A stretch of 29,998 bases of DNA from Prado023 sp032123675 (GCA_032123675.1 JAQBEX010000169.1:1-29998), one strand, 5' to 3'. Counted from the stretch's first letter, positions 5,666 to 14,706 are shown. Program-made: numbers and translations. Notes: a model not told the origin generated them from the letters alone.

Positions 5666-7177
5666 CTAGGGCTTCACCTCTAGGCGGTCGAAGATCAGCT
5701 CGCGGACCCTTGCTGCGTCGGCTTGGCCGCGCGTGGCCTTCATGACGGCCCCGACGATTGCGCCGGCGGCCTGCACCTTTCCCCCGCGGATCTTGTCGGC
5801 GACGTCGGGCTGGGCGGCCAGCGCCTCGTCAATGGCCACCAGCAGCGGGCCGTCGTCGGACACCACAGCCAGGCCACGCCCGGTGACAACCTCAGTCGGG
5901 GAGCCCTCGCCGGCCAGGACCCCTTCGATGACCTGGCGGGCCAGCTTGTCGTTGACGGTCCCGGCGACGACCAGCGACTCGAGCTCAGCGACCTGCGCCG
6001 GGGTGATCGCGAGGTCGACCAGGTCGATTCCCTGGTCCTTGGCGATCCGCGACAGTTCGCCGGTCCACCACTTGCGCGCTGAGGCCTGGTCGCCGCTGAT
6101 GGCGATGGTCTGCTCGACAAGGTCCAGCGCCCCGGCGTTGACCACACTGGCCATGTCGTGATCCGTGACGCCCCATTCGATCGCGAGCCGCTTGCGCCGC
6201 ACGGCGGGGTTCTCCGGAAGAGTCGCGCGCAGCCGCTCGACCCATTCCCGCGACGGTGCGATCGGGACCAGGTCCGGCTCCGGGAAGTACCGGTAGTCCT
6301 CGGACTCCTCCTTGATCCGGCCCGAGGTCGTCAATCCGGTGTCCTCGTGCCAGTGCCGCGTCTCCTGGACGATGGATCCACCGGCGGTCAGGACGCCAGC
6401 CTGGCGGCCGATCTCGTAACGGACCGACCGCTCCACAGAGCGCAGCGAGTTGACGTTCTTGGTCTCGGACCGCGTGCCGAAGGGACCCTCCGGGTCCGGT
6501 CGCAGCGACACGTTCACGTCGCAGCGCAGCGACCCCTGCTCCATCCGGACGTCGGAGACGCCCAGCGCCCTGAGCAGGTCGCGAAGTGCGGCAACGTAGG
6601 CCTTGGCCACTTCGGGGGCATACCGGCCCGCGCCCTCGATGGGCTTGGTCACGATCTCGATCAGCGGGATTCCGGCCCGGTTGAAGTCGACCAGGGAGTA
6701 GTCCGCGCCGTGGATGCGGCCGGTCGCACCACCGACGTGGCTGTTCTTGCCGGTGTCCTCCTCCATGTGCGCGCGCTCGATGCCCACCCGGAAGGTCTGG
6801 CGCCCCTCGGGTGTCTCGTAGTCGACATCGAGGTAGCCGTCGAAGCAGATCGGCTCGTCGTACTGGGAGGTCTGGAAGTTCTTCGGCATGTCCGGGTAGA
6901 AGTAGTTCTTGCGGGCGAACCGGCACCAGGCGGCGACCTCACAGTTGAGGGCCAGGCCGATGCGCATCGCCGACTCCACGCCGACCCGGTTCAGCGCGGG
7001 CAGGGAACCCGGCAGGCCCAGGCAGATCGGGCACACCTGCGTGTTCGGCTCCGCCCCGAACACGGTGGCACAGCCGCAGAACATCTTGGTCGCCGTGTTC
7101 AACTCGACGTGGACCTCAAGGCCCAGCACCGGGTCGAAGCGCTCCATCGCGTCATCGAAGTCCATGATCTCGGTCAT
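5666..7177 (-). CDS. gatB: Asp-tRNA(Asn)/Glu-tRNA(Gln) amidotransferase subunit B
   Basis: GatB (503 aa, normal length) is the tRNA-binding and kinase subunit of the GatCAB complex, which converts misacylated Glu-tRNA(Gln) and/or Asp-tRNA(Asn) to the amidated forms in the cytosol. The N-terminal cradle shows GLEVHVELNT and the zinc knuckle cysteines C34, C36, C49 and C52 (MFCGC and VCPICLGLPG). These are followed by YFYPDMPKNFQTSQYD and EDTGKNSH. The C-terminal tail (about residues 350-503) is the helical YqeY-like tRNA-binding part, with GGKVQAAGAIVGAVMK. Its ATG overlaps the gatA stop by 4 nt (ATGA), showing a coupled gatC-gatA-gatB operon. Confidence 0.97.
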   Translation of the reverse strand: MTEIMDFDDAMERFDPVLGLEVHVELNTATKMFCGCATVFGAEPNTQVCPICLGLPGSLPALNRVGVESAMRIGLALNCEVAAWCRFARKNYFYPDMPKNFQTSQYDEPICFDGYLDVDYETPEGRQTFRVGIERAHMEEDTGKNSHVGGATGRIHGADYSLVDFNRAGIPLIEIVTKPIEGAGRYAPEVAKAYVAALRDLLRALGVSDVRMEQGSLRCDVNVSLRPDPEGPFGTRSETKNVNSLRSVERSVRYEIGRQAGVLTAGGSIVQETRHWHEDTGLTTSGRIKEESEDYRYFPEPDLVPIAPSREWVERLRATLPENPAVRRKRLAIEWGVTDHDMASVVNAGALDLVEQTIAISGDQASARKWWTGELSRIAKDQGIDLVDLAITPAQVAELESLVVAGTVNDKLARQVIEGVLAGEGSPTEVVTGRGLAVVSDDGPLLVAIDEALAAQPDVADKIRGGKVQAAGAIVGAVMKATRGQADAARVRELIFDRLEVKP

Positions 7178-8673
7178 CGCGCCGGCACCTCCTCGATCAG
7201 CAGGCCACCCCAGCGGTCGAACAGTGCCTGCTCCAGTGCACCGCCGACCCGGTAGAGGCGATCGTCGGCCATCGCCGGGGCGATGATCTGCATCCCCACG
7301 GGCAGGCCGTCCTCGGGGGCAAGACCCACGGGGAGGCTCATCGCTGCGTTACCGGCAAGGTTCACCGGGATGGTCGCGATGTCGCTGAGGTACATGGCCA
7401 GCGGGTCATTGAGCTTCTCCCCCAGCCGGAACGCCGTCGTCGGTGTCGTCGGGGAGACCAGGACGTCGACCTGCGCGAAGGCAGCTGCGAAGTCCCTCTG
7501 GACCAGCGTGCGCACCTTCTGGGCCGAGCCGTAGTAGGCGTCGTAGTAGCCGCTGGACAGCGCGTACGTCCCGAGCATGATCCGGCGCTTGACCTCAGCA
7601 CCGAACCCGGCCTCCCGGGTCAGGCTCATGACCTCCTCCACCGACCGGGTGCCGTCGTCGCCGATCCGCCGGCCATAGCGGATCCCGTCGAAGCGGGCCA
7701 GGTTGCTCGAAGCCTCGCTCGGGAGGATCAGGTAGTAGGCGGCCAGGGCGTAGTCGAAGGAGGGGCACGAGACCTCGACGATCTCGGCGCCCAGATTCTC
7801 GAGGATGGCCACGGACTCCGCGAAGCGCTGGCGGACGCCTGGCTGGAAGCCCTCCCCACCTAGTTCGGTCACGAGGCCGATGCGCATCCCGGCCACATCG
7901 CCGCGCTTGGCCGCAGCAACGACGTCGGGCACCGGCTGCGGCAGGGACGTCGAATCCCTCGGGTCGTACCCGGCGATCGCGTCATGCAGCAGCGCGGCGT
8001 CAAGCACGGTCCGGGCACAGGGACCGGCCTGGTCCAGCGACGACGCCAGCGCGACCAGGCCGTACCGGGACACCGCCCCGTAGGTCGGCTTGACCCCGAC
8101 CGTGCCGGTGACGGCTGCGGGTTGCCGGATGGACCCACCGGTGTCGGTGCCGACCGCGAGCGGGGCTTCGAAGGAGGCTACTGCCGCGGAAGACCCGCCG
8201 CCGGAGCCGCCGGGGATCCGGTCGAGGTCCCACGGGTTGCGGGTGGGCCCGTAGGCGGAGTGCTCCGTGGAGGAGCCCATCGCGAACTCGTCCATGTTGG
8301 TCTTGCCGAGGATGACGATCCCGGCCTCGCGCAGCCGCCGGGTGACAGTCGCATCGTAGGGCGGTCGCCAGCCCTCCAGGAGCCGGGATCCGCAGGTCGT
8401 GGGGACGTCCTTCATGGTCAGGATGTCCTTGAGCGCCAGCGGCACGCCAGCCAGGGGGCCGAGTTCCTCGCCAGCGGCGCGCGCCCCGTCGATGGCGTCG
8501 GCCGTGGCCAGGGCGCCTTCGATGTCGACGTGCAGGAAGGCGTGGATGTCCGCGTCGATGGCCGCGATCCGGTCCAGGTGGGCGGCCGTGACCTCGCGGG
8601 ACGACACGGCACGGCTCACGAGCATCTCGGAGATCTGGGATGCGGTCAGGTGGGTCAGGTCGAGGTCGGACAT
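7174..8673 (-). CDS. gatA: Asp-tRNA(Asn)/Glu-tRNA(Gln) amidotransferase subunit A
   Basis: GatA (499 aa) is the glutaminase subunit of GatCAB and releases ammonia that is channelled to GatB. It is an amidase-signature enzyme. The Ser-cisSer-Lys triad is visible as K82 (LALKDILTMKD), S157 (PGGSGGGSSAAVA) and S181 (GTDTGGSIRQPA). I prefer ATG 8673 (MSDLDLTHLTA) because GAGGAG lies about 11 nt upstream. A GTG at 8685 overlapping the gatC stop as GTGA is the alternative and would add four residues (MSPQ). It is the middle gene of gatC-gatA-gatB. Confidence 0.97.
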   Translation of the reverse strand: MSDLDLTHLTASQISEMLVSRAVSSREVTAAHLDRIAAIDADIHAFLHVDIEGALATADAIDGARAAGEELGPLAGVPLALKDILTMKDVPTTCGSRLLEGWRPPYDATVTRRLREAGIVILGKTNMDEFAMGSSTEHSAYGPTRNPWDLDRIPGGSGGGSSAAVASFEAPLAVGTDTGGSIRQPAAVTGTVGVKPTYGAVSRYGLVALASSLDQAGPCARTVLDAALLHDAIAGYDPRDSTSLPQPVPDVVAAAKRGDVAGMRIGLVTELGGEGFQPGVRQRFAESVAILENLGAEIVEVSCPSFDYALAAYYLILPSEASSNLARFDGIRYGRRIGDDGTRSVEEVMSLTREAGFGAEVKRRIMLGTYALSSGYYDAYYGSAQKVRTLVQRDFAAAFAQVDVLVSPTTPTTAFRLGEKLNDPLAMYLSDIATIPVNLAGNAAMSLPVGLAPEDGLPVGMQIIAPAMADDRLYRVGGALEQALFDRWGGLLIEEVPAR

Positions 8674-8681
8674 CTGCGGGC

Positions 8682-8990
8682 TCACTCCTCGTCCAGGATC
8701 CGCGGGACCCGGAAGCGGTCGTCCTCGGCCGCCGGCGCCGCGGCCAGGGCCTCGGCCTGCGTCAGGCTCGGGCTCGGGACGTCGTCGCGGAAGACGTTCT
8801 CCAGGGGCATGGGGTGGGAGGTCGCCGGCACGTCGGGGGTGGCGACCTCGGTGACGCGGGCGACCGCCGCGAGGATGTCGGCGAGCTGGGCGCTGTAGTT
8901 GTCCAGCTCGTCCTCGGTGAGCGACAACCGGGCGAGCCGGCCAAGGTGGGCCACCTGCTCGCGGGTGATCGCCGATGGGTTCTCAGACAT
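8682..8990 (-). CDS. gatC: Asp-tRNA(Asn)/Glu-tRNA(Gln) amidotransferase subunit C
   Basis: GatC (102 aa) is the small subunit that wraps around GatA and holds it to GatB. Family features are VAHLGRLARLSLTEDEL near the N-terminus, a second helix (QLADILAAVARVTEV), and the C-terminal segment with HPMPLENVFRDDVP and RVPRILDEE. The ATG at 8990 (MSENPSAITREQ) is preferred over the ATG three codons upstream because AGGA lies 8 nt before it. It is the first gene of the gatCAB operon; any operon promoter should lie in the 207-bp gap up to ligA. Confidence 0.95.
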   Translation of the reverse strand: MSENPSAITREQVAHLGRLARLSLTEDELDNYSAQLADILAAVARVTEVATPDVPATSHPMPLENVFRDDVPSPSLTQAEALAAAPAAEDDRFRVPRILDEE

Positions 8991-9197
8991 GGCCCACATC
9001 CTAGGTGCGGGTCAGTCACCTCCCGAAACGCGTGCAGGCGGGCCGCTCGGACTCCCCCGACCCCGGCGACCCGCCCACCGCTCCCCCACCTGCCGCGCCC
9101 CCCGCAGCGCAGCCGTAGGTTCGCACCGGACCGCAGATCCAGCAACGCGTTGTCCACAGCCGACGCCCCGAGGTTGACACGGAGAGCCGCCGGCGGC
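8991..9197. other. ligA-gatC intergenic gap with one DnaA-box-like 9-mer
   Basis: No gene is seen in this gap. TTGTCCACA at 9150-9158 equals the actinobacterial form of the DnaA box. A single 9-mer is expected by chance in a window this size roughly one time in four or five, so it is only noted. The promoter for gatCAB is probably in the gap, but I see no clear -35/-10 pair. Confidence 0.3.
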
Positions 9198-11414
9198 CTA
9201 CTCCCCCACCCGGGCAACTCCCACGGCGGCCTCAGGCCCCTGTTCGAGCAGGACGGCGAACCCGTCGGCGTCAAGGACGGGCCGGGCCAGTGCCACCGCC
9301 TTGTCAGCCTTCGATCCGGCATTCTCCCCGACAACCACGAAGTCAGTCCTCTTCGACACCGAGGACGCCACCTTGCCGCCGCGGGACGTCACCGCCTCGG
9401 CCGCGCTGTCCCGGGTGTACCCGGGCAGCGAGCCCGTCACCACCACCGTCAGCCCGGCCAGCGGCTGCGGACCGACCTCGATCACCTCATCAGCCATCCG
9501 GACGCCGGCTGCCCGCCACTTGTCGACCACAGCGCGATGCCAGTCGACTGCGAACCACTCGATGACCGCCTCGGCGATGATCGGGCCAACGCCCTCGGTG
9601 GCCGCGAGCTCCTCGACCGATGCCTCGGTGATCGCCTGGAGCGTTTGGAACTCACGGGCAAGCCCCTGTGCGGCTGTCGGCCCGACATGGCGGATGGACA
9701 GGGCGACCAGCACCCGCCACAGCGGCTGGGCCCTGGCCTTCTCCAACTGCGCGAGCAGCACCTCAGCGTTGGCCGACAGCTGTGGGCCGACCTCACCTGC
9801 CCTGGCCGCGCGGGTGAAGAACGGAACCGTCCTCAGCGCTGCTGCGTCGAGCCCGAACAGGTCGCCCTCGTCGGTCACCACCCCCGACTCGAGCAGCGCG
9901 GCGGCGGCCTTCCAGCCCAGGCCCTCGATGTCGAACGCGCCCCGGGAGGCGACGTGGAAGATCCGCTCACGCAACTGGGCCGGGCAGGAGCGGGTGTTCG
10001 GGCAGCGGATATCGACATCGCCCTCCTTGGCCGGTGCCAGCGCCGTGCCGCACTCCGGGCAATGCGTCGGCATCCCGAATGCGCGTTCTGCGCCGGTGCG
10101 GTCCTCCACGACCGGACCGATGACCTCCGGGATCACGTCCCCGGCCTTGCGCAGGAACACCATGTCGCCGATGAGGACGCCCTTGCGGGCCACCTCGCTC
10201 GCGTTGTGCAGCGTGGCCATCTCGACGGTCGAGCCAGCCACCTTCGCGGGCACCATCACCGCGTACGGGGTGACTCGCCCGGTGCGCCCGACATTGACCC
10301 GGATGTCGAGCAGCCGCGTGCGGACCACCTCGGGCGGGTACTTGACGGCGATCGCCCATCTCGGGGCCCGCGACGTGTGGCCCAGCTCGGCCTGCAGGCC
10401 CAAGTCGTCGACCTTGACCACGACACCATCGATCTCGTGCTCGACGTCGTGGCGGTGCTCGGCGTAGAACTCGATGAAGGCAGTGACCTCGGCGAGGTCG
10501 CTGACGACCCTGGCGCGGTCGGAGGTCGGCAGCCCGAACTGGGCAAGGACGTCATAGCCCTGCGACTGGGTCGCGACCTCGAGGCCCGCGCGGGCCCCCA
10601 CGCCGTGCACCGTCAGGCCCAGCCGGCTCATGTTCGACCGGACCCGCTCGACCTCCGCGGCCAGGCGGGCCACCCGACCCTCGGCCCGTTCGACCTGGCC
10701 GGACGTGGCCCCGCGAGCACGCAGGGCCGCCAGGGATGCGGTGGCCTTCGCGACCTCCTCCTCCCGACGGTCGATCCGCTGGCGCAATGTGCCCGCCGCA
10801 GTGTTGCGCGGGTTCGCGAACGGGGAGCGACCCAGGGCCAGTTGCTCGTCGTTGATCCGCTCGAAGTCAGCGACCGGGAAGAACACCTCACCGCGCGCCT
10901 CGACCAGCTCAGGCACGGACAGGTCTCCGGTCGGGGCCAGCCTGCTGGGGATCGCCGGGATGAACCGGGCGTTGTAGGTGACGTCCTCACCGACCCGACC
11001 ATCACCACGCGTGGCCACCGACTCCAGATGCCCGGCGCGGTACACGATGTCGACGGCCAGCCCATCGATCTTCAACTCGCACAGGACCGGGGGGAACCTC
11101 CCCACGGCACCGGAGACCCGCTCGGCCCACGCCGCGAGCTCCTCCGGCGTGAACGCGTTGTCCAGGGAGTAGAGCGGCTCGAGGTGCTCCACCGGATCGA
11201 ACATCTCCGCGCGCACCCCACCCACCGACTGGGTCGGCGAGTCGCGGCTCACCAGCTCCGGGTGAGCAGCCTCCAGTGCAACCAGCTCCGCGAACAGGGC
11301 GTCGTACTCGACGTCGGCGATCGCGGGAGCATCGCGCTGGTAGTAGGCCGCGCGGGCGGCCTCCACCCGCTCGGCCAGCGCGACCCAGCGGGCCCGTGCG
11401 TCAGTGTCCCTCAC
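9198..11414 (-). CDS. ligA: NAD-dependent DNA ligase LigA
   Basis: LigA (738 aa) seals nicks in DNA during replication and repair using NAD+. Domains in order are: Ia (YYQRDAPAIADVEYDALF), the adenylation domain with the AMP-accepting lysine K115 in CELKIDGLAVD, the OB fold (HTSRAPRWAIAVKYPPE), a Cys4 zinc finger (HCPECGTAL to CPNTRSCPAQ), helix-hairpin-helix repeats (VGPTAAQGLA, TEGVGPIIAEAV) and a C-terminal BRCT (LTVVVTGSLPGYTR). It is longer than the usual 670-700 aa. About 40 extra charged, helical residues (near 215-262) sit after NPRNTAAGTLRQ, where most LigA proteins have only about a dozen. It starts at GTG, 39 nt behind the MetE-like gene, probably in one transcript. Confidence 0.97.
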   Translation of the reverse strand: MRDTDARARWVALAERVEAARAAYYQRDAPAIADVEYDALFAELVALEAAHPELVSRDSPTQSVGGVRAEMFDPVEHLEPLYSLDNAFTPEELAAWAERVSGAVGRFPPVLCELKIDGLAVDIVYRAGHLESVATRGDGRVGEDVTYNARFIPAIPSRLAPTGDLSVPELVEARGEVFFPVADFERINDEQLALGRSPFANPRNTAAGTLRQRIDRREEEVAKATASLAALRARGATSGQVERAEGRVARLAAEVERVRSNMSRLGLTVHGVGARAGLEVATQSQGYDVLAQFGLPTSDRARVVSDLAEVTAFIEFYAEHRHDVEHEIDGVVVKVDDLGLQAELGHTSRAPRWAIAVKYPPEVVRTRLLDIRVNVGRTGRVTPYAVMVPAKVAGSTVEMATLHNASEVARKGVLIGDMVFLRKAGDVIPEVIGPVVEDRTGAERAFGMPTHCPECGTALAPAKEGDVDIRCPNTRSCPAQLRERIFHVASRGAFDIEGLGWKAAAALLESGVVTDEGDLFGLDAAALRTVPFFTRAARAGEVGPQLSANAEVLLAQLEKARAQPLWRVLVALSIRHVGPTAAQGLAREFQTLQAITEASVEELAATEGVGPIIAEAVIEWFAVDWHRAVVDKWRAAGVRMADEVIEVGPQPLAGLTVVVTGSLPGYTRDSAAEAVTSRGGKVASSVSKRTDFVVVGENAGSKADKAVALARPVLDADGFAVLLEQGPEAAVGVARVGE

Positions 11415-11453
11415 GCAGCGCAGGCTATCGCCGACGCCTGACAGCCGCCGGTC

Positions 11454-12488
11454 TCACGACGCGGACTCCAGCAGCGTCGAGGCGCTTCGAAGCAGCCCAC
11501 CGACCGAGCGCGCCCACTGCGGCGAGGCCCCGGCCAGCCCGCAGGTGGGGCTCAGCCATGTCCGCGGCCCCACATCGGCCATCCCGAAGCCGATCCGGCC
11601 CCACAGCCCGGAGACTCGTCGGGCCAGATCCTCGGGAGTCCGCCGGGGGTCGTCAATCGCCGACGCCACCCCGAGCACGACGGTCGACCCCGAGTCCCAC
11701 CACGCGCCGAGCTCGGCATCAGCAGCCGGCCCGAGGATCGCGGCATCAACGGACACCGCGCCGAATCCGGCCCGGCGCAGCACGTCGAAGGGCACATCCC
11801 GGGCGCAGCAGTGCGCGACGATCAGGCCGGCCCCCGGTCCGGCTGCTGCACTGACGGCCGACAGCCCGGCGACCACCTCAGCGACCTGCGGAACCCGCAG
11901 CGCTCCACGCCCGCTCGGGGTCCGGATGTGCCCCGCGAGCACCATCGGCAACCCGGGCTCGTCGACCTGCACGACCACGTCGGCCCCGGGGATCCGCCGG
12001 CGCACCACGGCCACCTGGTCCGCGACAGCCTCACCGAGCGCGACGGCGAGCTCGGAGCACGCCCCCTGATCAGCCACCATCCGCGTCCCGCGCACGCCCT
12101 CCACCGATGCGGCCAGGGTCCACGGCCCGGTGACCTGCACCTTGACCCGTCCGGTGAACCCGTCGAGTTGGAGCTCGAGCTGGTCGAGGTCCTCAGCCAG
12201 CCAGGACGCCCCGCGTCGCATCGCCCGGCCCAGGTCAGCACCGGACCGGCCACCAGCCAGCCGCCACCCGTCAGGTGTGGTCTCAGCGGCGAAGTCCCCG
12301 GTGGCCGCGGACACCAGCGCCAACGTGCGTCCGATCATGTCAGCGCCCGGCCCACGGGCGGGCAGCTCAGCCACGAACGGGACGTCGAACTCGCCGGCCA
12401 CGATCCTGGCTGACTCGGCGGAATCGGTACCGGGCATCGAGCCGACGCCCGTGACCGGGATGGTGGTGGTGCTCTGCTCGACGTCCAC
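11454..12488 (-). CDS. Methionine synthase (MetE C-terminal half)-like protein
   Basis: Predicted 344-aa protein of the UROD/MetE-like superfamily, corresponding to the C-terminal catalytic half of cobalamin-independent methionine synthase. Evidence: TGVGSMPGTD at the N-terminus, VQVTGPWTLA (118-127), VVQVDEPGLP (172-181), a zinc-site-like HCC (H226-C228) in LIVAHCCARD, and C316 in LSPTCGLAG. It lacks the N-terminal half that full-length MetE (about 750 aa) uses with folate, so its methyl donor, if any, is uncertain. GTG at 12488 is chosen because upstream codons enter the promoter region of the divergent oxidoreductase. A similar protein of unknown function (Rv3015c) sits beside ligA in M. 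tuberculosis. It is the first gene of the pair with ligA. Confidence 0.75.
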   Translation of the reverse strand: MDVEQSTTTIPVTGVGSMPGTDSAESARIVAGEFDVPFVAELPARGPGADMIGRTLALVSAATGDFAAETTPDGWRLAGGRSGADLGRAMRRGASWLAEDLDQLELQLDGFTGRVKVQVTGPWTLAASVEGVRGTRMVADQGACSELAVALGEAVADQVAVVRRRIPGADVVVQVDEPGLPMVLAGHIRTPSGRGALRVPQVAEVVAGLSAVSAAAGPGAGLIVAHCCARDVPFDVLRRAGFGAVSVDAAILGPAADAELGAWWDSGSTVVLGVASAIDDPRRTPEDLARRVSGLWGRIGFGMADVGPRTWLSPTCGLAGASPQWARSVGGLLRSASTLLESAS

Positions 12489-12554
12489 GCCGCCATTGTT
12501 GCCGGTCGATCGCCGGCGGCACCATTCCGGCCGCCCGGATGGCAACCTAGCCGC

Positions 12555-13550
12555 ATGGACCACATCCGCTTCGCCGTCGTCGGCACGAACTGGATCACCG
12601 GAGCGCTCGTGACCGCGGGCCGGACAGTCGATGGGTTCGACGTCGTCGCGGTGCACTCGCGCTCGGCCGACACGGGTCAGCGGTTCGCGGACAACCATGG
12701 GATTCCTCGGGTGCACACGTCCCTGGTGAGCCTCGCGGCCGACGACGAGGTTGACGCCGTGTACATCGCCAGCCCCAACTCCCTGCATGCCGAGCAGGCG
12801 ATCATGATGCTGCGCGCCGGCAAGCACGTGCTGGTCGAGAAGCCGCTGGGGGCCAACGCCCGTGAGGTCCACGACATGGCCGCGGCGGCAGTGCAGGCCG
12901 ACAGGATCCTGATGGAGGCCTACGTGTCGCCGTGGGAACCCAACATGGAGGGCATCAGCGCTGGCGTGCCGGAACTCGGGCAGCTGCGCCGGGTGGTGCT
13001 GGTCAAGGACCAGTACTCGTCACGCTATGACCGGTTGAAGTCCGGTGAGCTGCCCAACGCCTTCAACCCGGAGTTCGCCGCAGGCTCACTCATGGACCTC
13101 GGCTTCTACCCCGTTGCCCTGTCCGTGCTGCTGTTCGGCACCCCGAAATCGATGCACGCCTCGGGCCTCATGCTGCCCAGCGGTGTCGACGGCCAGGGAA
13201 CCATCCTGCTCGGCTACGACGGGTTCGAGGTGGCCTGTCTGCACTCCAAGATCGCACCGACCGGGCTCGGTTCCGAGATCGCTGGCGAGGACGGCGTCAT
13301 CACGTTCGACGATTGCAGCGTCCCCACCACGGTGCGCCACACGCCGCGCGGTGGCCCAACCACCGACCTCAGCCGGGAGCAGTCGCAGGACCACATGCGC
13401 TACGAGGTCGAGCACTTCATCGCATGCGTGCGCTGCGAGGAGCCGTCGCCGGTGTGGCCGGTGACCCGCTCGCTCGAGGTCACCCGGATTCTTGACGAGG
13501 CCCGCACGCAGATCGGTGTGCACTTCCCGGCCGACACACGCAAGCGGTGA
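12555..13550 (+). CDS. Gfo/Idh/MocA family oxidoreductase
   Basis: 331-aa cytosolic NAD(P)-dependent dehydrogenase-like protein. The N-terminal Rossmann fold begins IRFAVVGTNWITGALV. It is unusual in having GTNWIT where most members have GxGxxG or GCG. The family motif EKPLGAN with catalytic-type K96 follows. The C-terminal alpha/beta domain contains EFAAGSLMDLGFYPV, where members often have a GGGALxDxG-type motif. Substrates in this family are usually sugars, inositols or similar polyols; nothing here identifies one. It is transcribed alone, divergent from the MetE-like gene (66-bp gap) and convergent with azlD (45-bp gap). No strong Shine-Dalgarno is visible before the ATG. Confidence 0.85.
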   Translation: MDHIRFAVVGTNWITGALVTAGRTVDGFDVVAVHSRSADTGQRFADNHGIPRVHTSLVSLAADDEVDAVYIASPNSLHAEQAIMMLRAGKHVLVEKPLGANAREVHDMAAAAVQADRILMEAYVSPWEPNMEGISAGVPELGQLRRVVLVKDQYSSRYDRLKSGELPNAFNPEFAAGSLMDLGFYPVALSVLLFGTPKSMHASGLMLPSGVDGQGTILLGYDGFEVACLHSKIAPTGLGSEIAGEDGVITFDDCSVPTTVRHTPRGGPTTDLSREQSQDHMRYEVEHFIACVRCEEPSPVWPVTRSLEVTRILDEARTQIGVHFPADTRKR

Positions 13551-13595
13551 GCCACGCTGGTCGCCACCGAGGCCGACGTCCGGAACGCGAGCGCC

Positions 13596-13901
13596 TCACG
13601 CCCAGCCCAGGGCTCGGAGAACTGCGGCCGTCGCCGCGGCGCTGAGGACCACCACGAGGAACGGGGCGCGCAGCAGCAGCGCGACCACGGCGACGGCCAC
13701 ACCAGCCGCGCGCGCGTCGATGGTGAACCCGTCGGGACCCCACAGGGTCTGGATCGTCAGCAGGGCGGAGAGCAGCGCGATCGGCAGCATCCCAGCGGCG
13801 CGACGGACGAGCGGCCGCTCCAGGAGCTCCTCCGGCAGCAGGTAGCCGATCCACTTGGTCACGAAGGCCAGGAACGACGCCGCCAGCACCGCCGGCCACA
13901 T
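13596..13901 (-). CDS. azlD: AzlD-type branched-chain amino acid exporter, small subunit
   Basis: 101-aa hydrophobic protein with about four membrane segments (MWPAVLAASFLAFVTKWIG, PIALLSALLTIQTL, AGVAVAVVALLL, FLVVVLSAAATAAVL). It has the AzlD pattern with LPEELLERPLVRRAAGMLP between the first two. AzlD/BrnE pairs with AzlC/BrnF to export branched-chain amino acids, and methionine in Corynebacterium. The ATG at 13901 is chosen because GAGGGG (13911-13916), overlapping the azlC stop region, sits 9 nt upstream. A GTG at 13925 would add eight residues. It is the last gene of iscS-mnmA-azlC-azlD. Confidence 0.85.
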   Translation of the reverse strand: MWPAVLAASFLAFVTKWIGYLLPEELLERPLVRRAAGMLPIALLSALLTIQTLWGPDGFTIDARAAGVAVAVVALLLRAPFLVVVLSAAATAAVLRALGWA

Positions 13902-13914
13902 CAGGATCGCCCCC

Positions 13915-14706
13915 TCATGAAGCACGGCCCCGGGTGAGCCACAGGGCACCGAGCACCGCGATGCCAGCACCTGCCAGGACCGGGACGCCAGGTCGGAGCA
14001 CCGGGGCCAGTATGAGCGCCAGGACGCCGGATACAACGGCCAGCACCCACGCGGACCGATCGACCAGCCGTGGCCACAGCAGGGCCAGGAATCCCGCTGG
14101 GATGGCCGCATCGAGGCCGAGGACGGTCGGGTCGCTCAGGGTCGCCGCGCCCAGGGCACCCACGAGCGTTCCCAGGTTCCACAGGAGGAACACCGACCAG
14201 CCCGTCGCCCAGAACGCTCGCCGCGAGGCGTCGGCGTCGGGCTCATAGGTCATGGCCATGGCCGTGCTCTCGTCGATCGTGAACTGCGCGGCACCGAGGC
14301 GGCGCAGACCCGTGACCCGCTGACCAGGACGACCGCGCGGGGACAGCACCGTGGCCATGTGCAGGGCGTAGAGCCCATTGCGCAGACCCAACAGCCAGGC
14401 GGTCAGCACGGCAGCCACCAGCCCGCCGCCGGCGGCCACGACCCCCACGAAGGCGAACTGCGAGGCGCCTGTGAACATGAGCACGGACAGGGCCTGGGTC
14501 TGCGGCACGTCGAGGCCGGCTGCGACGCTCACAGCCCCGAAACTCACGGCGTACGCGCCCACGGCGATGCCGATCGACAGCGCACGCGAGGTGATCCCAT
14601 CCGGGTCGGCCGCCACCGGCCCCCCCTCAGCCTCGGCCCGCAGCCGACGGGCACGCTGCTCGCCCCCGACTCGCTCCCCGTCGGCCGCCGGTGGCCCTGC
14701 GTTCAC
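13915..14706 (-). CDS. azlC: AzlC-type branched-chain amino acid exporter, large subunit
   Basis: 263-aa inner-membrane protein. About 40 hydrophilic residues are followed by several membrane helices carrying the AzlC signatures GIAVGAYAVSFGAVSVAAG, MFTGASQFAFVGVVAAGG and LGLRNGLYALHM, then LGAAQFTIDESTAMAM. AzlC/BrnF is the large subunit of a two-component exporter for leucine, isoleucine and valine. The GTG start overlaps the mnmA stop as GTGA, so it is translationally coupled to a tRNA-modification gene, which is not an obvious partner. A later start would remove the hydrophilic N-terminus, but the overlap favours GTG at 14706. Confidence 0.88.
   Translation of the reverse strand: MNAGPPAADGERVGGEQRARRLRAEAEGGPVAADPDGITSRALSIGIAVGAYAVSFGAVSVAAGLDVPQTQALSVLMFTGASQFAFVGVVAAGGGLVAAVLTAWLLGLRNGLYALHMATVLSPRGRPGQRVTGLRRLGAAQFTIDESTAMAMTYEPDADASRRAFWATGWSVFLLWNLGTLVGALGAATLSDPTVLGLDAAIPAGFLALLWPRLVDRSAWVLAVVSGVLALILAPVLRPGVPVLAGAGIAVLGALWLTRGRAS

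Noticed and set aside
9150..9158. DnaA box near ligA as a sign of a replication origin
   Set aside because: Only one box is present; no dnaA, dnaN or AT-rich unwinding region is visible.
8640..11441. A 933-codon plus-strand open frame opposite ligA and gatC
   Set aside because: It mirrors genes with firm motifs on the other strand and contains no domain of its own.
12489..12872. Longer N-terminus for the MetE-like protein
   Set aside because: It would cross the divergent Gfo/Idh gene; the family's TGVGSMPGT motif already lies near the start from GTG 12488.
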